The notes beneath the pieces were generated by a model, which made no database searches, was not told the origin of the DNA, and saw nothing but the letters and a program-made list of their open reading frames with translations. From contig CAWGAF010000002.1 in assembly GCA_963820495.1 (NCBI GenBank), positions 1,116,001 to 1,180,000 of the forward strand: a stretch of 64,000 nt of DNA, written 5' to 3'. The DNA comes from JBBIPA01 sp963820495 (GTDB lineage: Bacteria > Chloroflexota > Dehalococcoidia > GIF9 > UBA5629). Below are positions 53,419 to 63,176 of the stretch, in pieces. Position numbers and translations under genes: made by a program. Every line of letters starts with the position of its first letter. The first letter of the stretch is position 1.

Positions 53419-54299
53419 TTTGATTTTGTCCCAAACAGTCCCTGCGGTAAAAAGATAATTACTACGATAAATAGTAAGTACTGAATAATGAACTGGAATC
53501 CAGGTGTGGACATTGCCACACCTGCTGTCGTTACAACACCAATAAGTAAACCAGCTAATAGACTGCCAAGGATATTACCTAATCCACCTAAAATAACGAC
53601 TATAAAAGCTAGCATACTATACGATAGGCCCATAAAAGGAGAAATAGTGTAGAACATACTGATAAGCGCTCCGGCGAGGCCTGCCATGCCGAAAGCTGAA
53701 CAAAAGCAGAATATATAGATTTTATTGGTGTTTATACCAACTATTTGGGATGCATCTTTATTCTGTATTAATGCTCTAATAGCTTTGCCAAATAGTGTTG
53801 TCCTTAAAAAGACATAGAATCCTAAACAAACCGCAATGGCTATTATACTCGCTATAAGCCTATTCAGCGCTATAGGAACACCCAAAATTGGTATGCCTTC
53901 ACTTAAATAGGTATATCCTCTGTAGTCAGGATGCCATAAAAGCACTGCTACGTTCTCAATAATTATTAAAATGCCAAAAAAAATCAATAGTGAATTGCCT
54001 TCTAGGCTTTCTAATGCTCTTACCTTTTTAAGGCTTGAAGCATATAGTCCCTTATAGACGATGAACCCTAAAATCGCGCAGCCAGCTATTGCTGCTAAAG
54101 CTGCAATAAAAGGGCTGATTCCCATCAGAGTGAAAAACCAGAAAGCAGCATACCCTCCCAGCATTATTATATCGCCGTGGCCTATGTTTAATAGACGCAT
54201 AGTACCCCATATCAAATTCAATCCAACCGCTATTAACGCATAGATAGCGCCTATGGTTAAACCAAGTAGAATAATTTGGTATACAGTCTGTAGGTTCAT
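53415..54299 (-). CDS. livH: ABC transporter permease LivH
   Basis: A 294-residue permease with about eight helices. GTMRLLNIGHGDIIMLGGYAAF (about 31-52) is the LivH signature. Only 13 bases separate its start from the cyclase-family gene, so both are likely in one transcript. Weak ribosome binding site. Confidence 0.92.
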   Translation of the reverse strand: MNLQTVYQIILLGLTIGAIYALIAVGLNLIWGTMRLLNIGHGDIIMLGGYAAFWFFTLMGISPFIAALAAIAGCAILGFIVYKGLYASSLKKVRALESLEGNSLLIFFGILIIIENVAVLLWHPDYRGYTYLSEGIPILGVPIALNRLIASIIAIAVCLGFYVFLRTTLFGKAIRALIQNKDASQIVGINTNKIYIFCFCSAFGMAGLAGALISMFYTISPFMGLSYSMLAFIVVILGGLGNILGSLLAGLLIGVVTTAGVAMSTPGFQFIIQYLLFIVVIIFLPQGLFGTKSK

Positions 54300-54312
54300 C
54301 AGCTTTACAAAG

Positions 54313-54981
54313 TTAAATGTTTTCCTGTTGTGACATTAGTATGGCCCGTACTGGAGAAGCCTCGCCACCTCTAATTTTTAGTGGCAGGCAAAACAAGGTA
54401 TATCTGCCAGGCGAAACTTCCTTCAGATTAATGCCTTCCAGAATCAGTATGTTGTTCTCTAGGAGCTTATGATGCGCGGGGCTGGTTTCATCACCAAACC
54501 TATCAATAGATATATAATCAATCCCTATAAGGCTCACCTTTTGGGTAGCACAAAAGGCAGCACTTTCTACAGATAAATAAACAAATTTTTCAGAAAATAC
54601 TCCTTTTCTGCATCTATCATTAATAGAATTTTCTGTCTTAAATAGTATAGCATCGCCCTGTTTTATATCTATTTTCTCTAACTCACGGGGTTTAATCGAT
54701 TCCTTATCATCTATGTGAACTACCTGCGCCGGAAGGATGAAATCCTGAACCGAGTAGTCGTCTATGGATTTTCCGTCTGGCACGAAATGTAATGGGAAGT
54801 CTAAATGGGTGCCAGCATGAGCACTTAAAACCAGTTTTGACACATTACAAATACCATTATCTTTAATGGTCAACATTAAATCCCTAGAGTATGGTGTATC
54901 TGAAGGGAAAGTAATAGATTCACTGCCAAGTAAAACGCTTATGTCATAGATGGATTTATACCTCTTAAGATCAGATTTCAT
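54313..54981 (-). CDS. Cyclase-family metal-dependent hydrolase
   Basis: A 222-residue protein of the kynurenine-formamidase/cyclase superfamily. The metal motif HAGTHLDFPLHF (HxGTHxDxPxH, about residues 55-66) is complete, and VSLIGIDYISIDRF and HKLLENNILILEGINL are the family's other landmarks. These enzymes hydrolyse amides, lactones or cyclic diketone rings with Mn or Zn. It lies directly upstream of the importer genes and downstream of the methyltransferase set. That position would fit ring opening of a reduced phenol such as dihydrophloroglucinol, but this is inference. Confidence 0.82.
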   Translation of the reverse strand: MKSDLKRYKSIYDISVLLGSESITFPSDTPYSRDLMLTIKDNGICNVSKLVLSAHAGTHLDFPLHFVPDGKSIDDYSVQDFILPAQVVHIDDKESIKPRELEKIDIKQGDAILFKTENSINDRCRKGVFSEKFVYLSVESAAFCATQKVSLIGIDYISIDRFGDETSPAHHKLLENNILILEGINLKEVSPGRYTLFCLPLKIRGGEASPVRAILMSQQENI

Positions 54982-55233
54982 AAGTATCTTGCCTATTTTG
55001 TAAGGTTCTTCTACCTTGACAAATAAGAAGCCATTTTAGCATACCTGAATTAACCCAATCATAGTCTATGCCTAGTTATCTATATCATAGGTTAATCCGC
55101 TAATACCTTGTAGGTAGTTTGTCAAGTTAATCTTGAATTGATGACACAACATATTAGTATAAATGACACTAATTAGCAATAGCTCCTATCCTCACAATTA
55201 AGAATTCCCTTAGACTATCCGTATATAGGCTTA

Positions 55234-56277
55234 CTACAACTTGCCAAAATCGTTGAGCGCCTTCACCATAGTAAAAAAGTTATACGGTGGTGTATTCACG
55301 GGTGTTTCACATCCAGGCATTAAAATAAACCCACGTGGCGCAAGTTTCCCTTTTTCTATAGTTATTTTGCATAGCTCGTAAATTTCATGTGGACTACCAG
55401 TTTGAATGAACGCTGGCTCAATGTTGCCAGCAATAATGCATTTGCTTTCAAAATTACGGATTGCTGTTGTAATATCCACTTCACGTCCGAAACTTGCAAT
55501 ATCGGATTTACCCATAGGGACCTTTGCCCAATATGGAAGGTTTTGATTCTGTTCACCACATATATGCCACAACGTTGAGCGAATCTTAGCAGAGATGAAC
55601 TTTTCTCCTAGTTCTTTCACATAAGGAAATACCATCTTTTCAAACTGCTTCGGCGAGATGATTTGGTTAGATGCAAGTGGTTCCCAAATTTGCAAACTAA
55701 CCTGTCCTGGACCAAATGTTTCCACCCAATAGTGCACTATATCTTTGATATGGTCAGTAGCTATTCTAAGTAATTGGTGGGCAACTTCAGGTTTTTTTAT
55801 TATCCAGCGGCATAGGGTTTCAACTGGACAAATGTTACCTGCTATAGTGAAGGGACCACCTACTACTAATGATATTGGTACATCATGCCTTTTTTGCAAA
55901 AGGGAGAACTCCATGGCTAGTGGAATAAAGCCAGCTTTTTTCACATCAGGCATAGCTAGCTTCTTCACATCCTCCTCTTCATATACGGCAAAGCTTCCAT
56001 GTGATGGTGCTTGCTCATATTCACCATCTGGCAGCTTGATTTCGCCTCCGAACTCTGCTCCTCCATAAGATGCATAACCATAGAAAGGTCCACTGTCATA
56101 CCCGTACTGTTCCTGAGTCCAAAGTTGAGCATAGAAGCTCTTTTCTGGATTACTATAAATACTAGATAGCGGAAAACCAACGTTTTTAGCACAAAAGCCG
56201 AGAGTGAAGGTAAAAAACGGAATACGGTCTATTGGTTCGCCCCTTAGAAGTGCATTCACACGTTCATTCCATTTCAC
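55234..56277 (-). CDS. UroD-fold corrinoid methyltransferase (second copy)
   Basis: A 347-residue TIM-barrel protein of the uroporphyrinogen-decarboxylase/MtaA-like superfamily. It keeps the zinc-binding set of methylcobamide methyltransferases: HICGEQNQNLP (His238, Cys240) and the late MPGCETP (Cys322). The decarboxylase's substrate arginines are not seen at the N-terminus (start KWNERVNALLRGEPIDRIPFFTF). GTG 56277 has AAGGAG 7 bases upstream. It lies beside the corrinoid protein and a sister gene; it probably moves a methyl group between a substrate and cobalamin, or from cobalamin to an acceptor. Confidence 0.82.
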   Translation of the reverse strand: MKWNERVNALLRGEPIDRIPFFTFTLGFCAKNVGFPLSSIYSNPEKSFYAQLWTQEQYGYDSGPFYGYASYGGAEFGGEIKLPDGEYEQAPSHGSFAVYEEEDVKKLAMPDVKKAGFIPLAMEFSLLQKRHDVPISLVVGGPFTIAGNICPVETLCRWIIKKPEVAHQLLRIATDHIKDIVHYWVETFGPGQVSLQIWEPLASNQIISPKQFEKMVFPYVKELGEKFISAKIRSTLWHICGEQNQNLPYWAKVPMGKSDIASFGREVDITTAIRNFESKCIIAGNIEPAFIQTGSPHEIYELCKITIEKGKLAPRGFILMPGCETPVNTPPYNFFTMVKALNDFGKL

Positions 56278-56350
56278 TCGAGTTCTCCTTTTTAATAAAA
56301 AATACGGTGACAAAGCATAAATTCGTAAAGGAAATAGTATATCGGCCTTA

Positions 56351-57013
56351 TCAAGCTGATTTTTTGAGGTTTATTACTCTAATTGCCTCTTGTACTGCCT
56401 CTCCCGCGCTCCCTGCATATCCATCAGCACCATAGTCATTAGCTATTTCGCGTGACAGGGGCGCTCCTCCTACTATAACAGCTATATTAGGATCATCTGT
56501 CCTGAGCATTTCAATAATTTTTGGCATTGCCAGCATGCTTGTGGTCATTAGCGCAGAGAGACCTACTAGGTCAGCATTAATACGTTTTTGTTCTTCAGCA
56601 AATCTGTGGAGCTTAACATCAGCTCCCAGGTCATGGACGACCCATCCTGCAGCTTCAAACATCACTTTGACCAGATTTTTACCAATGTCATGGATATCTC
56701 CTTCTACAGTACCCAGTATAATTTGTCTTTTTACCTCTGCTTCATTGACTTTGATATGTGGTTTTAAAATTTCCAGCCCCGCGTACAGTGCATCAGAACA
56801 AAGTAATAACTCTGGAACAAAATACTCCTGGTTCGCAAACAATTCACCAACTTTGACCATGGCTGCTGCTAAGCCTTTGGTCACCGCTTCATATGCATCA
56901 ACACCTTCATTTAGCACTGCTTGGCTCCATTCCTTAGCTGCGTCCTCATCCATATCTACCACAGCATCATAAAGTTTTTTCAGTATCTCTTTTTTCCTCT
57001 CGTCTGATGGCAT
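56351..57013 (-). CDS. Corrinoid (methyl-carrier) protein, MtbC/MtaC type
   Basis: A 220-residue B12 protein: an N-terminal helical cap (about 1-90) and the cobalamin-binding Rossmann domain with GDIHDIGKNLV (His108 as lower cobalt ligand), VGLSALMTTSM and VIVGGAPLSREIANDYGADGYAG. It accepts methyl groups from a substrate methyltransferase and passes them on. Lying between two UroD-type methyltransferases, it makes a plausible three-part methyl-transfer system. No reductive activator (RACo-like) gene is in the window. GGAGGGG precedes the ATG. Confidence 0.9.
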   Translation of the reverse strand: MPSDERKKEILKKLYDAVVDMDEDAAKEWSQAVLNEGVDAYEAVTKGLAAAMVKVGELFANQEYFVPELLLCSDALYAGLEILKPHIKVNEAEVKRQIILGTVEGDIHDIGKNLVKVMFEAAGWVVHDLGADVKLHRFAEEQKRINADLVGLSALMTTSMLAMPKIIEMLRTDDPNIAVIVGGAPLSREIANDYGADGYAGSAGEAVQEAIRVINLKKSA

Positions 57014-57059
57014 TATATGCCCCTCCTTTCAACAATCCCAAATATAACTTTAATTAACA

Positions 57060-58139
57060 CTAATACCAGCCGAAATCATTAGCTGCCTTCGTCAACATCC
57101 AGGCGTTTATTGGTGGCGTCATTGGTGGCATTGAACAACCTGGTGAGAAAATAAAGCCAACAGGACACTTTTTACCTTTTTCGATTACTACTTTTGAGGC
57201 TTCGTATACCTCTTTAGGTGTCCCAGTAAGAATTGTGGTAGGGTTAATGTTACCCATAATAATATCATTTGAAAAATGCTCTGCTGCTTTCAGCAGGTCA
57301 ATCTCATGACCAATACTAACAATACCTGGATTACCCCTGGGAACCTTAGCCCACAGAGGTAAATTAGCATTTTGTTCACCACAAATATGGCAATATATAT
57401 GCTTATAGCCAAGTGAAAGAATTTTTTGATGTAGTTCCATTTCGTAAGGAAAAGCAAAATCCTCAAACTTTTTCGGCGAGATTAACTGGTTGGATGTTGT
57501 AGCTTCAACAGTAAAAGGCAGTACTTTGTCAGTACCAAATTTATCTTTGAACGATTCGGTCGACTTTATTAGAAAATCTGTGGTCAACCGCAATACTTGA
57601 TGAGCTAATTCTGGCTTTTTTATTGTCCATCTTAAAAAGTTATCTGCGCCACATACGTTACATGCAAGGTTAAAAGGGCCATTGTTTACTGCTAGCAACT
57701 TAAAAGGTTTATTATCAAGCTCTACCTTGGAGGCTAACTCACTGAATTTAGTTAACATTGGTATGAAACCAGCAGTTTCTACATTTGGTAATTTGAGATT
57801 CCAAGCGTCTTCTTCCGTAGCAACAGCATGGCGAACAATCGACGGAGTTTGCTCGTATTCACCACTAGGCCATTTTATCTCACCACCAAACTCCCAACCA
57901 CCATAAGATGCAAAACCAAATGTAGGGACAAATACCCAACCATATTGCTCGCAGCACCACTGCTCTGCCTCAAGCGCTTTATCCGGACTATTATATATGG
58001 TGGCAAAATCGTACCTAGCATTCGCTATTGCAAAAGCACTGTAGTCAAATGGCCAAACAGGAACTCGATCAGGCTTCTCTCTCCTTAACAGAGCTTCTAT
58101 TCTTCCACGGTCAGTCATAGCCTCTTTTCTACGCATCAT
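57060..58139 (-). CDS. UroD-fold corrinoid methyltransferase (first copy)
   Basis: A 359-residue sister of the gene at 55234. The zinc ligands are conserved: HICGEQNANLP (His251, Cys253) and SPGCSMPP (Cys335). The two share the stretch ASYGG.EFGGEIK.P.GEYEQ and WAKVP, so they are duplicates. AAGGAGG precedes the ATG pair at 58139. First of the methyl-transfer genes in transcription order. One copy could serve the methyl donor and the other the methyl acceptor side. Confidence 0.83.
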   Translation of the reverse strand: MMRRKEAMTDRGRIEALLRREKPDRVPVWPFDYSAFAIANARYDFATIYNSPDKALEAEQWCCEQYGWVFVPTFGFASYGGWEFGGEIKWPSGEYEQTPSIVRHAVATEEDAWNLKLPNVETAGFIPMLTKFSELASKVELDNKPFKLLAVNNGPFNLACNVCGADNFLRWTIKKPELAHQVLRLTTDFLIKSTESFKDKFGTDKVLPFTVEATTSNQLISPKKFEDFAFPYEMELHQKILSLGYKHIYCHICGEQNANLPLWAKVPRGNPGIVSIGHEIDLLKAAEHFSNDIIMGNINPTTILTGTPKEVYEASKVVIEKGKKCPVGFIFSPGCSMPPMTPPINAWMLTKAANDFGWY

Positions 58140-58184
58140 CGTAATGAAATCCTCCTTAATTGCAAGTTTATATTATTATGAATA

Positions 58185-60272
58185 TCAATTTTCTTTATAT
58201 ATTTTACAGAGGATACCTCTAAGGCTTACAGAACCTAGTTCTCTACCATATGGTGGGTCACTGCTAGTAAGTATATTGACATTCGATTCATCCCATCCAC
58301 TCAATGCTGACGTTTTTTCCGGAAACCACCAACCATGCTCAAGAATCACAATCCGAGGATCAATGTTGGCTGAAAGAGCGGCTTTGTGTCTGATTTTTCC
58401 CCGTTTTGTCTCAATACATATCCAATTGCCTGACTTAATATTAAATTTTTTAGCCTCTGCTTCGTTGATCAGAATTAGCGGGTTCGGGTGTTTGTCTCTC
58501 AAGCTCTTTATTTGTCTTCCACGAGAATGTATATAGACAGGAATCTTCCAGCTCGTCAAGACATAGGGATACTCATTTAGCATATCAGGCTCACTGAACG
58601 GTGACTCAGGAGGTTCGTTATATATTGGTAAAGGGTCGAATCCCCATTCCTCAAGTTGACCGGAATATAGCTCGATTTTACCTGAAGGCGTATTAAATCC
58701 ATCTTTTTCGAGAATACGGTATTTTTTTACCCCAGGAATAAATCCTATTTGTTTTAACTCTTCGAATGTTTTACCAGATGGCTTTAAAATATAGTTAAGG
58801 ATCCATTCCTCGCTTTCCCACAGGTCATCATGTAGACCAAGATGTTTGCCCAGCTCGTTTAATATATTGAAATCCGACCAACATTCTCCTCTTTGAGCTA
58901 CCTTCTGGACAACACTACTGACTGGAAAGGCAAGGGGAGGATGAATACTATTTATTTCGAGATATGTCCCTACTGGAAGGACTATATCAGCTAGTTCAGT
59001 TGTAGGTGTCATGAATAAATCGATAGCTACAAAGAAATCGAGGCTCTTCAGGGCATTATAAACTTCTATTGCGTTACTAAATGTGTGGAGCATACTTGCT
59101 CCTTGCACCAATGCAGCACGTACGGGATACGGTTTAGACGTGAGCATTGCCTTTAGCAATTTTTGCGGAAGTGCTGCAAAAAAGTTCGGCAAGATATTCT
59201 CTTCTATACCGACCCTACGAGCGCGCATTTCGGGTTGTATCAAGTCATGGCGATGCATCTCCAAAGAGTCTTTGGAAATAACATTTGGTTGTGCCCACTC
59301 GACCTCACCACACTGAATACCGACATTGCCTGTTATTGCTCGCAATATTGCTACCGCTCTGCCGAATTGATAATTGTTCATGTTGTTATCACCACCATTT
59401 CCATCAATAATCCAAGCTGGTTTGTTGGTGGCATAGATACGTGCTATTTCTCTAATAGTCTCTACTGGAACCCAAGTTATCTTAGACACTTTCTCTGGAG
59501 TATAGCCCTGCACATGGGTTCTTAATTTATCAAATCCTACAGTCCATTTTCCCACATATTCCCTATCAAATAATTCCTCATTTATTATTACGTTTATCAT
59601 GCCCAGTGCCAATGCGAGATCAGAAACAGGCCTCGGTTTAACCCATATATCCGCTGTTTTGGCATGCTTCGTCTCTGCAGGGTCTATGACAATGAGTTTT
59701 GCACCACCTTTCAGTGCTTCGGTAATTTTAGAATTCATTGGAAAGGCCGTTGCTGGTCTATTTAATGCCCATAAGATCACACATGCTGGTGTATAATCAT
59801 AATCTGGAACTGACATATATCCATAAGTCGCTATAGCAGAGCGCATGCGTGAATGATGACAAACATAAGCCGTTGATGAAGCATTAGGAGAACCAAAAGC
59901 ATTGGCAAATCGCGCTAAGTAACTGTCCTGATATCCCTTAGCACATCCCTGCATGAAGGCAACTGCTTCAACCCCATATCTATCTTTGATCTTGGTTAAC
60001 TCCAACCCTGTAATTTTTAACGCTTCATCCCAGCTAATCTTTTCCCATTTTCCTTCTCCTCTAGAACCGACTCTTTTCAATGGATGAGTTAAACGGTCTG
60101 GATGATTGAGGCATTCCAAAGAGGCTTTACCAATAGCACAGAGTTCTCCTTGGTTAACTGGGTGGTTAGGGTTGCCTTCTATCTTTACTGGAAAGCCATC
60201 CTTAATATGTATTAACACACCACAGCCAGCGAGGCAGAATGTACATGTGCTCTTCACAATCTTATCTACCAT
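58185..60272 (-). CDS. Molybdopterin oxidoreductase with 4Fe-4S, acetylene-hydratase-like group
   Basis: A 695-residue MGD enzyme. The N-terminus has a 4Fe-4S site, CTFCLAGCGV...GELCAIGK (about 9-45). The Mo domain continues with the family landmarks KISWDEALKITG, YVCHHSR, VIDPAETKHAKTADIWVKPRP and FMTPTTELADIVLPVGTYLE, ending in a MopB C-terminal domain. The layout and several stretches (MINVIINEELFDREYVGKW) recall acetylene-hydratase-type members. The Mo ligand is not certain. Start ATG 60272 is set by GAGGAGG; the longer frame adds 44 residues without support and would nearly touch the next gene. Confidence 0.78.
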   Translation of the reverse strand: MVDKIVKSTCTFCLAGCGVLIHIKDGFPVKIEGNPNHPVNQGELCAIGKASLECLNHPDRLTHPLKRVGSRGEGKWEKISWDEALKITGLELTKIKDRYGVEAVAFMQGCAKGYQDSYLARFANAFGSPNASSTAYVCHHSRMRSAIATYGYMSVPDYDYTPACVILWALNRPATAFPMNSKITEALKGGAKLIVIDPAETKHAKTADIWVKPRPVSDLALALGMINVIINEELFDREYVGKWTVGFDKLRTHVQGYTPEKVSKITWVPVETIREIARIYATNKPAWIIDGNGGDNNMNNYQFGRAVAILRAITGNVGIQCGEVEWAQPNVISKDSLEMHRHDLIQPEMRARRVGIEENILPNFFAALPQKLLKAMLTSKPYPVRAALVQGASMLHTFSNAIEVYNALKSLDFFVAIDLFMTPTTELADIVLPVGTYLEINSIHPPLAFPVSSVVQKVAQRGECWSDFNILNELGKHLGLHDDLWESEEWILNYILKPSGKTFEELKQIGFIPGVKKYRILEKDGFNTPSGKIELYSGQLEEWGFDPLPIYNEPPESPFSEPDMLNEYPYVLTSWKIPVYIHSRGRQIKSLRDKHPNPLILINEAEAKKFNIKSGNWICIETKRGKIRHKAALSANIDPRIVILEHGWWFPEKTSALSGWDESNVNILTSSDPPYGRELGSVSLRGILCKIYKEN

Positions 60273-60345
60273 CTTAAACCTCCTCTTTTGATTAGCGAAT
60301 AATTTAGGGTGATGTTTTCTGCAATGTGGCCTTACGTTATAATCA

Positions 60346-62862
60346 CTATGTTTCCCATTTTGCGATCTCGATAAGGCAGGAATTAGGTGCCATACCTGGA
60401 GCATTTCTAGATAGCATACGTGATGATGTCAATAAGTTTACACAGCCTCCCCTGTCAATGCTCCCAGCTTTGCCAGGCGTAATGGGATCATATTTGCCAC
60501 TGGATGTATAACTATGAACTACACCAGGCTTCACGCGCTCGGTGACTTTGGCTATACCCAATACTTCACCCCGGTCATTATAAATCCGTATTATGTCACC
60601 ATCTGCTACGCCTCGTGGACTGGCATCTAATGGATGGATCCTTACAGTCTGGTATTGGTAGCCGTTTTTACTTATTCTGTGTCCCGGTATTTCACCTAAC
60701 CATTCAGAGTGTTTGTCATAGTGTGTATGATATGAGTACCGTGGATGAGGCGAAACAAGCTGTAGTGGATACTTTTTGGCTAGTTCTGAATTGTGACCTT
60801 CCCAGCTCGGTATATATCGTGGCATAGGTGGTCTCTCTTCATCATCGGGTAGATGTTCTGTAAGACTCTGTGAAACGAACTCTATCTTACCACTATATGT
60901 ACCCAGTTCCCTACCCTTTTCAGTATTTCGCTTTGGATTAAGTGGATCTGGGGTATCGCACGTTCTATTATCATAAAACCAACGCAGGGCAGGTGTAGTT
61001 TTGTATTTTTCAGGAAGAGGAACAACATAATAACCTTTAGCTTTAAATTCTTCCCATGATATAAGCTTTGGTATATCAGATATTTCAAAAAATCTTTTGA
61101 CCCAGTCCTCTTCTGATTTGCCATCCGTATATTCATTTTTTATGCTCAGTCTTTCTGAAAGCAATGTAAAAATTTCATAATCGGATTTAGAGTCGTAAAG
61201 AGGTTCAATGCACTTCTGCTGCAATACTATTACTCTATAATTACAGCCACTACTTCCATGTTTGGAATATCCTCCAGCAGTTCCCCATTCAGATATATCG
61301 ACCCTTTCCAAATTGGTACACGCAGGTAAAACAATATCGGCAAACCGAGATTCACCACCCCACCAACAATCTTGATTAACAATAAATTCAAGCTTGGGGC
61401 TCTGATATGCTCTCAACCATTTATTTGTGTCGGTCATCGTACCTAGAAATGAACTCCCGTATCTATAAAACATTCTGACTTCCGAATTATTAGCCAATGG
61501 ATACGAATAGGGCTTCAATTGCTGTTCAATTGATTGCCCACAAAAACCTTCTCCGCGCCATTGCACAGGAGGATTCAAAATGGCATCAGGAAAAAGAAGC
61601 CTATATAGCCTTTGTTTAACTGGGTTTTCTGGAATTATATTTGCCGCTCTTGACCGGGCTATACTACCATCCGGGTCAGCATACCCGGGGAAAAATGGCT
61701 CACTATTTGTTGGGCATCCCATTGTTGTCGACCACATGTTCACTCCAGGTTTTCCCAACCCCTGCATCGCCTGAAGAAGTACCATTAGCCTTGCCCATTC
61801 ATGTCCATACGCTTGTCTCATAGCACCTCCCCACCCCCCCCTAGCCCCACAACTTAGCATAGTCCTGTGCGACGCCCAATCTTTTGCCAAGGCTGTTATG
61901 ACTCGTGTGGGTATTCCAGTTATTTCCGAAGCCCATCCTGGTGTTTTTGCAGTGCCATCTTCATCGCCTAAAATATGTTTCTTAAATTCACTAAAACCAA
62001 TTGTATGGATAGAAATGTACTTTTTATCATATGTGCCTTCTTTTAGCCAAACATAGGCAATAGCCTCGGCTAAAGCAGCATCTGTCCCAACACGAGGCGC
62101 TATCCATTTATCTGCCATTATGGTAGCGGTGTAATTGCAAAAAGGGTCAATAAAAATTTGTCTTTTCCCAGCTTCTCTCAGCCAAAGACGCCACAGTGCA
62201 GATTCCTGCCCAGTATATATTCCACGAGTAGAATCAGGGTCATTAGACCAGTAGATGATGAGCTCCGTATTTTTTAGAGCGTCTTCAAGTAGATCATACT
62301 GCTCTGGAGCACCAAGCCGCCAGTAAAATCCCCACGTATGTATTGCCCCCCAATGAAAACCCTCCCAGCTGTCTGGATTATCAAATATAAAAGTGAACCC
62401 AAGCGTGTTAAAAAACCTCATAAATGGTCCGAGTTTATATCCTACAGTGCCCCAATTGTGGTGAGAGCTAGTGATCCCGCTAATAGCAGAGGGTCCATAG
62501 TTATCTCTAATACGTTTCATTTCTTCAGCAATTATGTTAAGCGCCTCATCCCAGGTAATCTTTTCATATCCAGACTTACCCCTCAGTTCAGGGTTCCTGT
62601 TATATTTTGGGTCGAAGCTAACTCTTTTCATAGGATGTTTTATCCTATCTTCTGCATATACTCTTTGCCTCTCAGTAAGTGTAAAAGGCGCAAGTGTAAC
62701 TTTCTTATGAGGAGAGAACTTTTTGTCCTGAGATTCAATTGTCCATGGCTTTAGATCGTTTTCGTTAATGACAAGTGGGCGTATTCTAGCTATTTTACCA
62801 TCCTTTACATAGACCGAAATTGGACCACCCACTGTACAGTTTGTAAATATTTTTTCGGACAT
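60346..62862 (-). CDS. Molybdopterin enzyme, pyrogallol-phloroglucinol transhydroxylase large-subunit-like
   Basis: An 838-residue MGD enzyme that closely follows the transhydroxylase (Pelobacter-type) large subunit as I remember it. The 4Fe-4S N-terminal motif is missing, as expected. SSHHNWGTVGY (His134/His135) is in place of the active-site His; NPDSWEGFHWG gives the Ser Mo ligand (Ser165) with Asp164 and Trp166; FFPGYADPDG (Tyr394) matches the catalytic-Tyr region. GAGGAG precedes ATG 62862. It is the first gene of the cluster running to 49.5 kb. No iron-sulfur subunit is beside it; the only one in the window is at 33898. Confidence 0.82.
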   Translation of the reverse strand: MSEKIFTNCTVGGPISVYVKDGKIARIRPLVINENDLKPWTIESQDKKFSPHKKVTLAPFTLTERQRVYAEDRIKHPMKRVSFDPKYNRNPELRGKSGYEKITWDEALNIIAEEMKRIRDNYGPSAISGITSSHHNWGTVGYKLGPFMRFFNTLGFTFIFDNPDSWEGFHWGAIHTWGFYWRLGAPEQYDLLEDALKNTELIIYWSNDPDSTRGIYTGQESALWRLWLREAGKRQIFIDPFCNYTATIMADKWIAPRVGTDAALAEAIAYVWLKEGTYDKKYISIHTIGFSEFKKHILGDEDGTAKTPGWASEITGIPTRVITALAKDWASHRTMLSCGARGGWGGAMRQAYGHEWARLMVLLQAMQGLGKPGVNMWSTTMGCPTNSEPFFPGYADPDGSIARSRAANIIPENPVKQRLYRLLFPDAILNPPVQWRGEGFCGQSIEQQLKPYSYPLANNSEVRMFYRYGSSFLGTMTDTNKWLRAYQSPKLEFIVNQDCWWGGESRFADIVLPACTNLERVDISEWGTAGGYSKHGSSGCNYRVIVLQQKCIEPLYDSKSDYEIFTLLSERLSIKNEYTDGKSEEDWVKRFFEISDIPKLISWEEFKAKGYYVVPLPEKYKTTPALRWFYDNRTCDTPDPLNPKRNTEKGRELGTYSGKIEFVSQSLTEHLPDDEERPPMPRYIPSWEGHNSELAKKYPLQLVSPHPRYSYHTHYDKHSEWLGEIPGHRISKNGYQYQTVRIHPLDASPRGVADGDIIRIYNDRGEVLGIAKVTERVKPGVVHSYTSSGKYDPITPGKAGSIDRGGCVNLLTSSRMLSRNAPGMAPNSCLIEIAKWET

Positions 62863-63176
62863 AATCGATACTCCTCAATAGGTAATTGTATTTATAATCA
62901 TTTATTAGAAAAGAATTGATAGCCTGTGGTTAGATTAAAATGCAGCTTAACAAAACGCACATAATGGGCAAATCGCTATGGCTTAGTATGCAATGAGAGA
63001 TACCAATTCTACTATTGCTTTGCTCATTGATACATCTGGTGTCACCAATCTAACCTCATAATTAAGCGAATAATTATAACACCTGAGGACAAACCTAAAA
63101 AAATATTTGATTTGCCAGTTAAATAACCAAAGATTGTCTATCAACCATTCAGCTTGGTAAAGTGGTTATTTGCTAA
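62863..63176. other. Intergenic, nothing recognised
   Basis: AT-rich, about 310 bases upstream of the transhydroxylase-like gene and downstream of the PHP gene. It must carry the cluster promoter; I cannot pick a clear box. Confidence 0.3.

Noticed and set aside
58620..58660. Sequence similar to a tRNA T-loop (GGGTCGAATCCCC)
   Set aside because: It lies inside the 4Fe-4S molybdoenzyme gene and no other tRNA arm is nearby.
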